Assembly: GCA_964429805.1 (NCBI GenBank)
Contig: CAYSDH010000045.1
Span: 1-26,130, forward strand
Reading direction: 5' to 3'
From: CAYSDH01 sp964429805
GTDB taxonomy: Bacteria; Bacteroidota; Bacteroidia; Flavobacteriales_D; JABDKJ01
Length of the DNA: 26,130 nucleotides
In this document: positions 7,844-15,754 of the stretch, piece after piece
Layout of the letters: each line of letters begins with the position of its first letter
Numbering within the stretch: position 1 is the stretch's first letter
Program-made: the position numbers and the translations under genes
Notes under the pieces: model-generated
The model's input: the letters and a program-made list of their open reading frames with translations, nothing else
What the model was told of the DNA's origin: nothing
The model's database searches: none

Positions 7844-9790
7844 ATGATAGAGATTACGCTACCTGACGGAACGGTAAAGCAGGTTGAAAAAGACACCACT
7901 CCGTTGGACATTGCCAAGGGAATAAGTGAAGGACTGGCCCGCATGGTGCTCACTGCTAAAGTAAATGGTGTCATTACAGAAGCGAATCGTCCGATAACGG
8001 AAAACGCAACACTTCAGCTACTGACATGGCGCGATGATGAAGGAAAAGGTTGCTTCTGGCACAGCTCAGCGCACGTCCTGGCCGAGGCGGTGCAACATTT
8101 TTATCCGAAGGCGAAGTTTACTATTGGACCAAACGTAGACAGGGGTTTTTATTATGACATTGATTTTGGAGAGGAGACCATAGTCGAAGCCGACCTTGAT
8201 AAGATTGAAAAAAAGATGCTAGAAATCGCCAAGCTGAATCACAGTTTTGAGCGAAAGGAAATTAGCAAACAAGAGGCATTAGATTACTACCAAGACAAAG
8301 GAAACGAGTATAAGGTAGAACTCATCAATGACCTGACAGATGGTGACATCACCTTCTACACGCAAGGAGACTTCACTGACCTTTGCCGAGGTGGGCATAT
8401 ACCTGGAACAGGATTAATCAAGGCAGTTAAGCTCACTAACATTGCTGGTGCTTACTGGAGAGGAGATGAAAAGAATAAGCAGATAACCAGACTTTACGGT
8501 ATCTCATTTCCTAAGAAGAAAGAGCTGACTGAGTATCTAGAATTAATGGAGCAGGCCAAACTGCGTGACCATAGAAAACTAGGTAAAGAACTGGGGCTAT
8601 TTACATTCTCAGAAAATGTAGGTCAAGGCCTCCCCTTGTGGCTGCCAAAAGGAACTGCTTTGAGAGAAAGACTCACTGACTTTTTGAAAAAGGCTCAAGA
8701 CAAAATGGGCTACGAGCAAGTGATCACTCCGCACATCGGGAACAAGAAACTTTATGTCACCTCTGGTCACTATGAGAAGTATGGAGAAGACTCTTTCCAG
8801 CCGATCAAAACGCCCGTGCCAGACGAGGAGTTCTATTTGAAGCCAATGAACTGCCCTCACCACTGTGAGATATTTAAGGCCACCCCTCATTCATATAGAG
8901 ACCTTCCAGTCAGGCTGGCTGAGTTTGGTACCGTGTACAGATATGAGCAAAGTGGCGAGCTGCATGGTTTAACCCGAGTCCGCTCATTTACTCAAGATGA
9001 TGCACACATCTTTTGCACCAGAGAGCAAGTCAAAGAAGAATTTAAAATGGTCATCGACCTGGTGATGATGGTCCTTCAGGCTCTCGATTTTGAAGATTAT
9101 ACGGCTCAAGTTTCGCTGAGAGACAAAGAAGACCGAACGAAATATATTGGCTCAGAACAAAACTGGGAAATGGCCGAGCAAGCCATTATTGAGGCATCTG
9201 AGGAAAAAGGGCTGAATACTGTCGTTGAGTATGGTGAGGCTGCTTTTTATGGGCCAAAACTCGACTTCATGGTCAAAGATGCCCTGGGCAGACAGTGGCA
9301 ACTCGGTACCATTCAAGTGGATTACAACCTGCCAGAGCGGTTTGAACTAGAATATAAAGGCAGTGATAATGAGATGCATAGGCCTGTGATGATACACCGA
9401 GCACCCTTTGGTTCAATGGAGAGATTCGTAGCCGTATTGACAGAGCATTGTGGAGGTCAATTCCCACTGTGGCTAAATCCAGAGCAAGTCATCATTCTGC
9501 CTATTAGTGAGAAGTACAATGAACACGCTCAAAAACTTTTAATTGAGCTTAATAATTACGATATTCGCGGGCTCGTTGACGAGCGCAACGAGAAAGTGGG
9601 CAAAAAAATCCGAGACGCGGAGTTGAATAAAGTCCCTTACATGTTGATTATTGGAGAGAAAGAATTCAATAATGGATCAGTGGCCGTAAGGAAACAAAGA
9701 GAAGGAGACAAAGGTGTGATGGAGTTGAAAGATTTTGCCAAATTGATTAATAACGAGATTGACGAAAAGCTTAGTGCTTTCTCAATCTAA
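7844..9790 (+). CDS. thrS: Threonine--tRNA ligase
   Basis: A full-length, 648-residue class II synthetase that charges tRNA-Thr using ATP. In order: a TGS domain (about 1-62), an editing domain with HSSAH (H73, H77) and CRGGH (C181, H185) that removes mischarged serine, a catalytic core with motif 2 region FGTVYRYEQSGELHGLTRVR and motif 3 region HRAPFGSMERF, and the C-terminal anticodon-binding domain starting near VIILPISEKY. C337 in MNCPHHC corresponds to the zinc-binding Cys of the E. coli enzyme. Its stop is 13 bp before the infC start. It leads the cluster infC-rpmI-rplT, as in many bacteria. In E. coli ThrRS represses its own mRNA. No obvious tRNA-like leader exists here, because the likely leader is only about 20 nt. 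Confidence 0.98.
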   Translation: MIEITLPDGTVKQVEKDTTPLDIAKGISEGLARMVLTAKVNGVITEANRPITENATLQLLTWRDDEGKGCFWHSSAHVLAEAVQHFYPKAKFTIGPNVDRGFYYDIDFGEETIVEADLDKIEKKMLEIAKLNHSFERKEISKQEALDYYQDKGNEYKVELINDLTDGDITFYTQGDFTDLCRGGHIPGTGLIKAVKLTNIAGAYWRGDEKNKQITRLYGISFPKKKELTEYLELMEQAKLRDHRKLGKELGLFTFSENVGQGLPLWLPKGTALRERLTDFLKKAQDKMGYEQVITPHIGNKKLYVTSGHYEKYGEDSFQPIKTPVPDEEFYLKPMNCPHHCEIFKATPHSYRDLPVRLAEFGTVYRYEQSGELHGLTRVRSFTQDDAHIFCTREQVKEEFKMVIDLVMMVLQALDFEDYTAQVSLRDKEDRTKYIGSEQNWEMAEQAIIEASEEKGLNTVVEYGEAAFYGPKLDFMVKDALGRQWQLGTIQVDYNLPERFELEYKGSDNEMHRPVMIHRAPFGSMERFVAVLTEHCGGQFPLWLNPEQVIILPISEKYNEHAQKLLIELNNYDIRGLVDERNEKVGKKIRDAELNKVPYMLIIGEKEFNNGSVAVRKQREGDKGVMELKDFAKLINNEIDEKLSAFSI

Positions 9791-9803
9791 AAATGATTAG
9801 GTC

Positions 9804-10355
9804 ATAGCTATACGAAGAGGAAGAAGAAGAGGACCCTACGTTAAGAAGGAGGATCCGCACAAGGTCAACGACCGGATAACTGCACCCAAGGTGCGTCTGG
9901 TTGGCGAGGGTATTGATTCTGATGTGTACACATTGGATCGAGCACTTAAACTTGCCGATGAAATGGGTCTAGACCTGGTAGAAATCTCTCCAAAAGCTGA
10001 CCCACCTGTTTGTAAAATCACGGACTATAAAAAGTTCTTGTACGAGCAGAAGAAGAAACAAAAGGAGCTCAAAGCGAAGCAGAGCAAAGTGGTTATTAAG
10101 GAGATCAGATTTGGTCCCAACACTGATGATCATGATTTCAACTTCAAGTTGAAGCATGCGCGCAAGTTCCTAGAAGATGGATGCAAAGTAAAATCCTTTG
10201 TATTCTTTAGAGGGCGAGCCATTGTCTTTAAGGACAGAGGGGAAATCCTGTTGCTACGTTTTGCTACCGAGCTAGAAGATGTCGGAGTGGTAGAACAGAT
10301 GCCAAAACTTGAAGGTAAAAGAATGATCATGATGATCAATCCGAAAAAGAAGTAA
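9804..10355 (+). CDS. infC: Translation initiation factor IF-3 with AUA start
   Basis: IF-3 binds the 30S subunit, prevents premature 50S joining and proofreads the initiator tRNA and start codon. The first standard start in frame is GTG at 9891, but conserved IF-3 sequence lies upstream of it: reading from ATA at 9804 gives MAIRRGRRRGPYVKKEDPHK, then VNDRITAPKVRLVG, the family's N-terminal signature. An in-frame TAG at 9798 limits the extension, so only ATA (9804 or 9810) or other non-standard codons are available. The result is 183 residues, normal for the family. The central linker is Lys-rich (KKKQKELKAKQSK), and the C-terminal domain has IKEIRFGPNTDDHDFNFKL. A rare start codon at infC is known in E. 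coli (AUU), where IF-3 discriminates against it and so autoregulates. The same logic is inferred here. Confidence 0.93.
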   Translation: MAIRRGRRRGPYVKKEDPHKVNDRITAPKVRLVGEGIDSDVYTLDRALKLADEMGLDLVEISPKADPPVCKITDYKKFLYEQKKKQKELKAKQSKVVIKEIRFGPNTDDHDFNFKLKHARKFLEDGCKVKSFVFFRGRAIVFKDRGEILLLRFATELEDVGVVEQMPKLEGKRMIMMINPKKK

Positions 10356-10374
10356 TAGATAAATAAAGAAGGCG

Positions 10375-10569
10375 ATGCCAAAAATGAAGACAGTTGCTAG
10401 TGCCAAAAAGCGTTTTCGAACGACTGGTTCTGGTAAGCTGAAGAGGAAGAAGGCCTACCACAGTCACATCCTCACGAAAAAGTCAAAGAAGCAAAAGCGT
10501 AACCTCACTAAGTGGGCAGATGTATCAAAAGCTGATACGCCTAATGTGAAGGCCATGCTTTGTATGTAA
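10375..10569 (+). CDS. rpmI: Large ribosomal subunit protein bL35
   Basis: A 64-residue very basic protein with the bL35 start MPKMKTVASAKKRFRTTGSG and the KKAYHSHILTKKS segment. It is part of the 50S subunit. It starts 19 bp after infC and is followed after 90 bp by rplT, the order seen across bacteria. The spacer before rplT is unusually long and foldable (see 10596-10643). Confidence 0.97.
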   Translation: MPKMKTVASAKKRFRTTGSGKLKRKKAYHSHILTKKSKKQKRNLTKWADVSKADTPNVKAMLCM

Positions 10570-10589
10570 TCTTAGACTGGTTAGTTTAA

Positions 10590-10643
10590 TCACCCGGTGA
10601 AACAGCTCATCAAGTTCTCTATGATGTAGAGACGCTGCTCACC
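10590..10643 (+). promoter_or_regulatory. Foldable rpmI-rplT spacer, candidate L20 autoregulatory element
   Basis: Nested complementary segments: GGTGA (10596-10600) with TCACC (10639-10643), CAGC (10603-10606) with GCTG (10634-10637), and inside either CTCT (10617-10620) with AGAG (10628-10631) or CATCA (10608-10612) with TGATG (10622-10626). These two inner pairings are mutually exclusive. A second TCACC at 10590-10594 is a competing copy of the outer strand but is too close to pair with GGTGA. The element ends 16 nt before the rplT ATG. L20 is a known translational repressor of its own operon in E. coli and Bacillus. The role here is inference from position and pairing. Confidence 0.45.
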
Positions 10644-10659
10644 AAAAATTGAAATAAAA

Positions 10660-11004
10660 ATGCCAAGATCGGTAAACGCGGTTGCCTCGCGAAAAAGGCG
10701 AAAGAAGATTCTCAAGCAAGCCAAAGGCTACTGGGGAAGAAGGAAAAATGTATACACCGTTGCGAAGAATGCCGTTGAAAAAGGTATGGTGTACGCATAT
10801 ATCGGAAGAAAGCAGAAGAAGCGAAACTTCCGTTCTCTATGGATAGCACGAATCAATGCAGGATGCAGACAGCATGACATGAGTTACTCTCAGTTCATCG
10901 GAAAACTGAAGAATGCTGACATCGAGCTAAATAGAAAGGTGTTAGCTGATTTAGCTATGAACCATCCAGACGCTTTTAAAGCGGTTATTGAGAAGGTCAA
11001 GTAA
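10660..11004 (+). CDS. rplT: Large ribosomal subunit protein bL20
   Basis: A 114-residue basic protein with the family start MPRSVNAVASRKRRKKILKQ, the AKGYWGRRKNVYTVAKNAVE segment and RSLWIARINAGCRQHDMSYS. It binds 23S rRNA early in 50S assembly and is a repressor of its operon in the bacteria where this was tested. It is the last gene of the thrS cluster, followed 22 bp later by a strong terminator. Confidence 0.97.
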   Translation: MPRSVNAVASRKRRKKILKQAKGYWGRRKNVYTVAKNAVEKGMVYAYIGRKQKKRNFRSLWIARINAGCRQHDMSYSQFIGKLKNADIELNRKVLADLAMNHPDAFKAVIEKVK

Positions 11005-11025
11005 GACTTTTATAAGTACTTTTAG

Positions 11026-11054
11026 AAAAGGGAATCATTTTTGATTCCCTTTTT
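11026..11054 (+). terminator. Intrinsic terminator of the thrS-infC-rpmI-rplT cluster
   Basis: A 12-bp perfect stem: AAAAGGGAATCA at 11026-11037 pairs with 11042-11053 across a TTTT loop, with the 3' arm ending in a T-run to 11054. It is directly downstream of rplT and only 17 bp before the next ATG. Confidence 0.93.
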
Positions 11055-11070
11055 GCTTTAAATATACCAG

Positions 11071-13041
11071 ATGAGAACCTTTCTTTTTATCACTACCCTC
11101 TTTGTGTGCCTCTGTTCTAGCGCCCAAAAAGATGAACCAATCACACTGAAAAACACATTGCCACTGCCCGAAGCAGGTCAATGGACTCACACTGCCAGCA
11201 CACCTGGCATAAAGGCCATGACGGGCAGATCCATAATGCTCGTCACATACTGGAATGCTGGAGACGCTGAAGTCACGGAGCTTGCCGATGAGCTAAGCGA
11301 TGTAATCAAAGAGCACAGCGTGATTCTACCCTTTGGAGTGCACATCCCACTTCAAGAAACTGAAAAAGACAGCGCTTTTGTCAGCCACATGGCTAGCCAA
11401 TATGGTTTAACCTACCCACACCTTAACGATGTCTCTGGACATTATACCGTACCGAGTATTTCTGAGCGACTTCCTCGCTATGTGCTTATCCACCCTAATG
11501 GCACAGAACAAGTGTTGTATGAAGGAGGTAAAAAACTCATTGACGGTGACCTCAGTAGCTATGTCACTATGATGGTCGCTAAGATAACAGCTGAATTCAC
11601 GGGCCCAGGAAACACCTTGTTTCAAACAGGCACCACTCCCCCGCCCCTCACTGAAAAAGATTACTCAATCCTCTCCTATCCTCATGCTGTAGAAGTGGAC
11701 CAAAACAACGGATACATCTTTATCTCCGACACCAAAAACCATCGTATTGTCATCTGTGATTCTGATGGAAATGTCATCGACTGTATTGGTAGTGGAAACC
11801 AAGGAAATGAAGATGGACATTTTAGAAACTGTGTCTTAAACGGTCCTCAAGGAATGAGCTTTGATGCAGACAACAATCTTCTTTATATCGCAGACACTGG
11901 CAACAACACCATCAGACTTGCAAAGCTAGACGAACAGCAACTTGTCACCATATATGGAAACGGTAGCAGAGCTTGGGAATCAGAGACCGGCATAAAAGGA
12001 AAAAACAATCCACTGTCTAGACCCACAGACGTGTGGCTAGATGGATACAGACTCATAGTAACCATGAGCGGTGCAAACCAGTTTTGGGATATAAATATTG
12101 AAAATTTGAACGCCATCTCGATGGCCGGCACTGGTCAAAAAAGAAGCGCTGTTGGCAAGCGCATCAAGGATGTTGACATAGCCGTGCCAGGCAGTCTTGT
12201 GATTGATGCTGATAACCGAATACTCTTTAGCGATGCCCAGACTCATGCCATATATACTATCGAGAAAGGGAGAGTAAAATATCTGCTCGGTGAAGACGGG
12301 ATAGCCGGTCTCACGGAAGGAGACTTTGAAAGTGCGCGCATTATGAGACCGTCAAAAATGGTGGTTAAGAAAAATGACGTGTACCTAGTCGACCAGTATG
12401 CAGCAAGAATTTCAACATTAGACATCGACAAAAGAACTATACGAACACTTGAACTCCCTGCAGGAGACACCTTATCAGGGCCTACAGATATTGATTGGTT
12501 AGACGGAAAACTAATCATCTGCGACCAACATGACAATCAAATCTTAACCGAAAAAAACGGAATACTAGAAGGCATAAAACTGACCGGGTATGACCGACTC
12601 AATAGCGGGTTTAGACGTGCTGACCAGCTCAACATGGCTCAAGAAATAATCTTAAACGAAAGTGGACAAAACACTGTCAACATCGAGTTCAAACTGCCTG
12701 ATGAGTATCTATGGGATATTGACAACCAGAGCACGCTCTTCTCGACTCAAAGTGAAGAGATTTACATAGCAGATGTAAGTCTTGGAGCCGGAGAGAAAGA
12801 GTTCATAGTCTTTCCGGACAAACTTCGCTTTCAGATAACCCTTATGGGAGAATTAAACTTTTGCTCTGTTTTAGACCCGAGCAAATGTTTTCACAAAAAC
12901 TTGAATGTGGTGATTCCAGTTCAGAAATCAGCTGATGCAGAATTTAAACATAGCACGACAATAACGCTTCTTCCAGAACTCATGGAGAAGAAGTCCGGTT
13001 CAGACCAGCAATTGCAAGAGGATGATTGGCTGAAATATTGA
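11071..13041 (+). CDS. Exported NHLRC2-like protein: Trx-like domain plus NHL propeller
   Basis: A 656-residue protein. It has a signal peptide at residues 1-18 (MRTFLFITTLFVCLCSSAQ). A thioredoxin-like fold covers about 30-185, with IMLVTYWNAGDAEVTEL where active members carry Cys residues, so the redox motif is lost (W61-N-A-G). An NHL beta-propeller spans about 205-520, with repeats such as YPHAVEVDQNNGYIFISDT, GPQGMSFDADNNLLYIADT and RPTDVWLDGYRLIV. A C-terminal beta domain is at about 535-640. The domain order is that of the NHLRC2 family. It starts 17 bp after the rplT terminator. Its last 62 bp overlap the antisense 3' end of the TPR lipoprotein gene. The function is unknown. A scaffold or binding role is more likely than a disulfide reductase. 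Confidence 0.85.
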   Translation: MRTFLFITTLFVCLCSSAQKDEPITLKNTLPLPEAGQWTHTASTPGIKAMTGRSIMLVTYWNAGDAEVTELADELSDVIKEHSVILPFGVHIPLQETEKDSAFVSHMASQYGLTYPHLNDVSGHYTVPSISERLPRYVLIHPNGTEQVLYEGGKKLIDGDLSSYVTMMVAKITAEFTGPGNTLFQTGTTPPPLTEKDYSILSYPHAVEVDQNNGYIFISDTKNHRIVICDSDGNVIDCIGSGNQGNEDGHFRNCVLNGPQGMSFDADNNLLYIADTGNNTIRLAKLDEQQLVTIYGNGSRAWESETGIKGKNNPLSRPTDVWLDGYRLIVTMSGANQFWDINIENLNAISMAGTGQKRSAVGKRIKDVDIAVPGSLVIDADNRILFSDAQTHAIYTIEKGRVKYLLGEDGIAGLTEGDFESARIMRPSKMVVKKNDVYLVDQYAARISTLDIDKRTIRTLELPAGDTLSGPTDIDWLDGKLIICDQHDNQILTEKNGILEGIKLTGYDRLNSGFRRADQLNMAQEIILNESGQNTVNIEFKLPDEYLWDIDNQSTLFSTQSEEIYIADVSLGAGEKEFIVFPDKLRFQITLMGELNFCSVLDPSKCFHKNLNVVIPVQKSADAEFKHSTTITLLPELMEKKSGSDQQLQEDDWLKY

Positions 13042-13996
13042 GACAGTTTTTGTAGTCTTTTTGAGCCGCCTCATAATCACCAGCGGTCTCTTTGCAATAC
13101 CCCCTATTGTAATACGCCTGATAATAGTTAGGATTTTTTTCTATTGCTAAGGTAAATTGCTCTATCGCCAAATCTGTCTCAGACAGCAAAGACATGTATA
13201 CGTAACCCATGTTATAATGTGCCACAGCATAGTTGTTATCTATGTTGAGTATCTCTTCATATTGCTCCAATGCGGATTCGGCATCGCCAGACTCTTGATA
13301 GAATAGCCCTTTGTTATATCTCGCTTCAACATTATTAGGATCCGCATCAATGGCTGAGTTATAATAGTCTAGCGCAATAGGATCTTTTTGAGCAGCATGT
13401 ATCAATCCCAATAACAAGAATGACTCTTTATCATTAGGATCAAGTTCAATCACAGTTTGCAAAGACGAGATTGCCAAAGTAGTATCTCCCCGCTCTTTAT
13501 AGATGAGCCCCTTCAAGAAGTATCCTTTCTTTAATTGGTCGTCAATGCGAAGCGCCTTATTGATGTGCGTCATTGACCGATCATGATTGGTCAACACGAA
13601 GTATAGTTCCGCTAATGACAAAAGAGCCTCTGTGTCTTCACCGTTTAACGAAAGGCCTTTTTCTAAAGATCGCTTGGCTTCACCAATGTTGCGCATTTTG
13701 AAGAGCAAGCGTCCAGCGTTAGTATGATACTTGCCTTGAGCAGAATCCAAACTAAGTGACCGTCTGATGTCATTTAAGGCAAAGTCAAGGTTACCACTAC
13801 TTTCATGAATTAGTGCGCGCTCAAAGTAAGGCTCAGGAGAACCGGGAGATTCTTTTATCTCCCGATTCACTTTCTCTATTGGTGTCTCCTCTTGAGTAGT
13901 AGACTTTTTGCCAGCAGTTGACTCAGTATCTCCACAAGCATTGAGGAGCAAGATAAAAATTGACATACAGCACATGCCACGAATGAATAACCTCAT
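12980..13996 (-). CDS. TPR lipoprotein
   Basis: A 338-residue protein with a lipoprotein signal: hydrophobic SIFILLLNAC with the lipobox Cys at 21, followed by GDTES. After a Thr/Ser/Glu-rich linker come eight consecutive 34-residue TPRs (about 52-335), for example GYFLKGLIYKERGDTTLAIS and ARYNKGLFYQESGDAESALE. TPR arrays mediate protein-protein contacts. Here it would be anchored in the outer or inner membrane facing the periplasm or outside. It begins 54 bp after recA on the same strand and is probably the last gene of bcp-recA-TPR. Its final 20 codons overlap the convergent NHL gene. It resembles NlpI-like TPR lipoproteins, but orthology cannot be claimed. Confidence 0.88.
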   Translation of the reverse strand: MRLFIRGMCCMSIFILLLNACGDTESTAGKKSTTQEETPIEKVNREIKESPGSPEPYFERALIHESSGNLDFALNDIRRSLSLDSAQGKYHTNAGRLLFKMRNIGEAKRSLEKGLSLNGEDTEALLSLAELYFVLTNHDRSMTHINKALRIDDQLKKGYFLKGLIYKERGDTTLAISSLQTVIELDPNDKESFLLLGLIHAAQKDPIALDYYNSAIDADPNNVEARYNKGLFYQESGDAESALEQYEEILNIDNNYAVAHYNMGYVYMSLLSETDLAIEQFTLAIEKNPNYYQAYYNRGYCKETAGDYEAAQKDYKNCLNISANHPLAIAGLNRTSSP

Positions 13997-14050
13997 ACGA
14001 GTAATAGTATTAATTAATAAAATGTACTGTGTGTTTTTGTTGCTCTAATG

Positions 14051-15085
14051 TCAGGACTTGGCCGTTTCTGTTTCGGCCTCTTCCTCTTCCACGACTTCAG
14101 GAGCAATTATTTTCCCAATCAACTCTTCCATTAACTCAGGATTGTCATTGATTAAGTTTTTCACCATGTCTCTTCCTTGTCCAAGTCGAGTTTCGCCATA
14201 GCTAAACCAAGACCCGCTCTTTTTCACAATCTCTTTTTCCACGGCTAGGTCTAGCACTTCACCAGACTTAGAAATTCCTCGACCATACATGATATCAAAC
14301 TCTGCTTTTCTAAATGGAGGTGCCACTTTATTCTTGACAACCTTCACTCGAGTCTTGTTACCAATCACTTCATCACCATCTTTTATTTGGCTTGACCTTC
14401 TGATATCTAATCTGATTGATGAGTAAAACTTGAGGGCATTTCCACCAGTTGTTGTTTCCGGATTACCAAACATGACCCCAATTTTTTCTCGGAGCTGGTT
14501 GATGAAAATACAACAGGCTCCAGTCTTGCTGATTGTCCCTGTCAATTTTCTCAGCGCCTTTGACATTAATCTTGCTTGAAGACCTACTTGACTGTCTCCC
14601 ATCTCTCCTTCAATCTCAGCGCGAGGTGTCAAGGCTGCAACTGAATCTATAACTAATAAGTCTACCGCTCCAGAGCGAATAAGATGGTCTGCAATCTCAA
14701 GAGCTTGCTCTCCATTGTCAGGCTGCGAGATGAATAGGTTCTCTATGTCAACACCAAGGTTCTCTGCATAAAATCTGTCAAATGCATGCTCGGCATCTAC
14801 GATGGCAGCAATACCACCCATCTTTTGACATTCAGCGATAGCATGAATGGCTAAAGTTGTTTTACCAGAAGATTCTGGTCCATAAATCTCTACGATACGC
14901 CCTTTTGGATAACCCTTTACTCCTAAAGCAATATCTAGTTGGAGTGATCCAGAAGGAATGACATCCAACTCTTCAATAGCATCATCCCCTAATTTCATTA
15001 CGGTTCCCTTACCGTATGATTTTTCTAGTTTGGAAATTGTTAATTCCAGCGCCTTCAAGCGCTCCTTGTTTATCTGATCAGCCAT
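14051..15085 (-). CDS. recA: Recombinase RecA
   Basis: A 344-residue RecA, normal length. It forms filaments on single-stranded DNA, drives strand exchange and, in organisms with LexA, triggers its self-cleavage. Walker A GPESSGKT is at 69-76, the catalytic E99 is in VDAEHAF, Walker B is LLVID (143-147), and the L2 loop begins FGNPETTTGGNALKFYSSIR. The C-terminal tail is acidic (EEEEAETE). The start MADQINKERLKALELTISKL is typical of Bacteroidota RecA. bcp ends 41 bp upstream on the same strand and the TPR lipoprotein starts 54 bp downstream, suggesting one operon. No obvious LexA-type palindrome lies directly before recA. Confidence 0.99.
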   Translation of the reverse strand: MADQINKERLKALELTISKLEKSYGKGTVMKLGDDAIEELDVIPSGSLQLDIALGVKGYPKGRIVEIYGPESSGKTTLAIHAIAECQKMGGIAAIVDAEHAFDRFYAENLGVDIENLFISQPDNGEQALEIADHLIRSGAVDLLVIDSVAALTPRAEIEGEMGDSQVGLQARLMSKALRKLTGTISKTGACCIFINQLREKIGVMFGNPETTTGGNALKFYSSIRLDIRRSSQIKDGDEVIGNKTRVKVVKNKVAPPFRKAEFDIMYGRGISKSGEVLDLAVEKEIVKKSGSWFSYGETRLGQGRDMVKNLINDNPELMEELIGKIIAPEVVEEEEAETETAKS

Positions 15086-15126
15086 ACTCTCTGCTATTCT
15101 TTATTTACGTTCTAAATCTATCTATT

Positions 15127-15591
15127 TCAATTCGTTTCTTCTAAAACTTGCTCGGCATGAGCTTTAGTTTTCACTTTCTCAATGATTCGCGATATGACTC
15201 CTTCCTCATTAATAATGAATGTCTTGCGGTGTATACCTTCATATTCACGGCCCATAAATTTCTTCTTGCCCCAAACTCCAAATGCCTGAATCAACTCTTT
15301 GCTTTCATCCGCAATAAGCGGAAACTCTAGGCCATATTTGTCAATGAACTTACAGTGTCTTTCTTGACTATCAGCGCTTACTCCATAGACTTCAAATCCT
15401 TTCGACCTGAGATTCGCAAGATTCTCGTTTAGGTTTTTTGCCTGAACGGTACATCCAGGCGTCATGTCTTTCGGGTAGAAATACAGAACAATCTTTTTCC
15501 CTGAAAAGCTCTTCAAAGTCACCTCATTGCCATGTTGATCTTTCACACTAAAGGAAGGTGCCTTGTCTCCTACTTTTAATTCACTGGACAT
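15127..15591 (-). CDS. bcp: Thiol peroxidase of the BCP/PrxQ family
   Basis: A 154-residue peroxiredoxin that reduces hydrogen and organic peroxides with electrons from thioredoxin. The peroxidatic Cys is C47 in YPKDMTPGCTVQAKNL. The position five residues later, Cys in the E. coli-type enzyme, is Lys52. The only other Cys is C80 in SQERHCKF, so the protein looks like the subgroup whose resolving Cys lies on helix alpha-3 about 35 residues downstream (as in Xylella PrxQ). The start at 15591 gives the usual KVGDKAPSFSVKDQHG opening. A well-matched promoter lies at 15705-15673. It heads the probable bcp-recA-TPR operon, which places peroxide defence and DNA repair under one promoter. Confidence 0.95.
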   Translation of the reverse strand: MSSELKVGDKAPSFSVKDQHGNEVTLKSFSGKKIVLYFYPKDMTPGCTVQAKNLNENLANLRSKGFEVYGVSADSQERHCKFIDKYGLEFPLIADESKELIQAFGVWGKKKFMGREYEGIHRKTFIINEEGVISRIIEKVKTKAHAEQVLEETN

Positions 15592-15672
15592 ATTAATTAG
15601 ATGTTATATAGGTATACTCTTTTGTGGCACGAAATATGCGAATAAGCTCGCAGTTCTGAGCCGGAACTGTAA

Positions 15673-15705
15673 CAAAACTATGAACAGGGTGGAAAATCCG
15701 ACAAA
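15673..15705 (-). promoter_or_regulatory. Bacteroidota-type promoter for bcp-recA
   Basis: On the minus strand: TTTG (15705-15702), a 21-bp spacer, then TAGTTTTG (15680-15673), an exact match to TTTG-N19-21-TAnnTTTG. The start point would be near 15666, giving a leader of about 75 nt to the bcp ATG, longer than the other leaders in this window. Confidence 0.6.
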
Positions 15706-15754
15706 TTCAAACTTTAACCAGACGAAAAAAGGTCAACTAGACTTCTTTCATCGA

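Noticed and set aside
9891..10355. GTG at 9891 as the infC start
   Set aside because: It would remove the conserved NDRITAPK segment and the basic N-terminus. The homologous sequence continues upstream to ATA 9804.
11407..12536. Several minus-strand frames of 69-97 codons inside the Trx/NHL gene
   Set aside because: Antisense shadows of a well-supported gene, lacking their own initiation signals or domain patterns.
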